NCBI RefSeq assembly: GCF_019492185.1
Contig: NZ_JAICCF010000004.1
Span: forward strand, 310,001-374,000
Reading direction: 5' to 3'
Length of the DNA: 64,000 nt
DNA from: Chitinophaga rhizophila
GTDB taxonomy: Bacteria > Bacteroidota > Bacteroidia > Chitinophagales > Chitinophagaceae
Below the pieces are notes generated by a model. It did not search any database and was not told where the DNA came from. It was given only the letters and a program-made list of their open reading frames with translations. Of this stretch, positions 63,730 to 64,000 are shown one piece after another; the stretch's first letter is position 1, and each line of letters begins with the position of its first letter. The position numbers and the translations under genes are program-made.

Positions 63730-63754
63730 CCTGGCAGGTGCTCCCTGTCAGGCT
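63730..63754 (+). terminator. Hairpin after terpene synthase copy 2
   Basis: GCCTGGCAGG and CCTGTCAGGC pair (one G-U) over a 5-base loop; no U-tract, so only a weak terminator. Confidence 0.45.
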
Positions 63755-63860
63755 ATCTATGCAGTAGTCCTATTTAACGGTGTCACAACATATATGTGAG
63801 TTATAAAGTTTAAATTTGTCATTATCTCTTCAATTGCTGATCCACGTCAAATAATTCACC

Positions 63861-63889
63861 TTGTGATTATATGATAATCAATACCTTTG
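63861..63889 (+). promoter_or_regulatory. Promoter directed out of the window
   Basis: TTG (63861-63863), 18 bases, TACCTTTG (63882-63889): the best -33/-7 match in the window. No coding start follows within the remaining ~110 bases, but AAAGCC/GGCTTTT around 63966-63988 forms a hairpin, so the promoter may serve a long leader or a small RNA. Confidence 0.6.
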
Positions 63890-64000
63890 AAAAGGTGTCA
63901 TTTTGTGTTTGGTAATGTTTAATAATATTTTATATATTTAACGTCGTTGTAGCATGTGCGCAAGTTAAAGCCCTCTCCTTGCGGCTTTTCTTTATGTCCT

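Noticed and set aside
1-64000. tRNA or rRNA genes, integrases, transposases
   Set aside because: No T-loop or anticodon-arm pattern and no such protein motifs were seen; the rRNA resemblance is limited to short words within the 55-bp repeat.

Overview
The window looks like chromosomal DNA of a soil or plant-associated Bacteroidota, most likely Chitinophaga or a close relative. Support: a T9SS type B sorting domain, TonB/CarboxypepD_reg outer-membrane receptors, hybrid two-component kinases, absence of Shine-Dalgarno motifs, several Bacteroidetes-type -7 boxes (TAnnTTTG), long gene-poor spacers, and type I terpene synthases of the kind known from Chitinophaga. No rRNA, tRNA, integrase, transposase or CRISPR array was seen.

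Layout. 0-7.7 kb: end of an F420/NADP-type Rossmann oxidoreductase, an M1 peptidase, an oligopeptide-type solute-binding lipoprotein, a 1.1 kb gene-free stretch, tyrS and a fatty-acid desaturase. In front of tyrS lies an unannotated 35-codon ORF with six tyrosines, followed by an intrinsic terminator whose 5' arm can alternatively pair with the ORF just beyond the Tyr codons: a trp-type attenuator for tyrS. 7.8-14.2 kb: a four-gene minus-strand operon (UbiA-type phosphoribosyltransferase, DprE1-like oxidase, DprE2-like reductase, HAD phosphatase) that matches the route to polyprenyl-phospho-arabinose, divergent from a GT-C-like membrane protein and an EamA permease. 14.2-15.1 kb: nine-plus 55-bp tandem repeats.

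15.1-21.2 kb: DNA-repair neighbourhood: radical-SAM/HhH protein plus its partner DUF4130 protein, endonuclease V and DUF763, interrupted by a T9SS-exported SprB-repeat protein. 21-43 kb: mostly housekeeping and envelope genes (MgtC-like, small lipoproteins, ABC exporter, hotdog thioesterase, TonB-type receptor, DUF695/RraB, BamA-like barrels, FdhD with a YdeP-like molybdoenzyme, YpfJ metallopeptidase, DUF4132, TPR histidine kinase, SelW-like protein), then a 1.5 kb gene-poor stretch.

43.7-51.1 kb: a three-gene retron locus: WGR/HEAT-repeat protein, SWIM zinc-finger protein, a structured non-coding RNA (candidate a1/a2 13-nt perfect pairing, msr hairpins, 25-bp msd hairpin, own promoter) and a retron reverse transcriptase, closed by a strong terminator. 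This fits what I recall as retron type XIII. 51.7-63.7 kb: cytochrome P450 and a duplicated module of membrane hybrid histidine kinase plus type I terpene synthase, with an unknown exported protein and a second M1 peptidase between the two copies.

All family calls come from reading motifs, not from searches.
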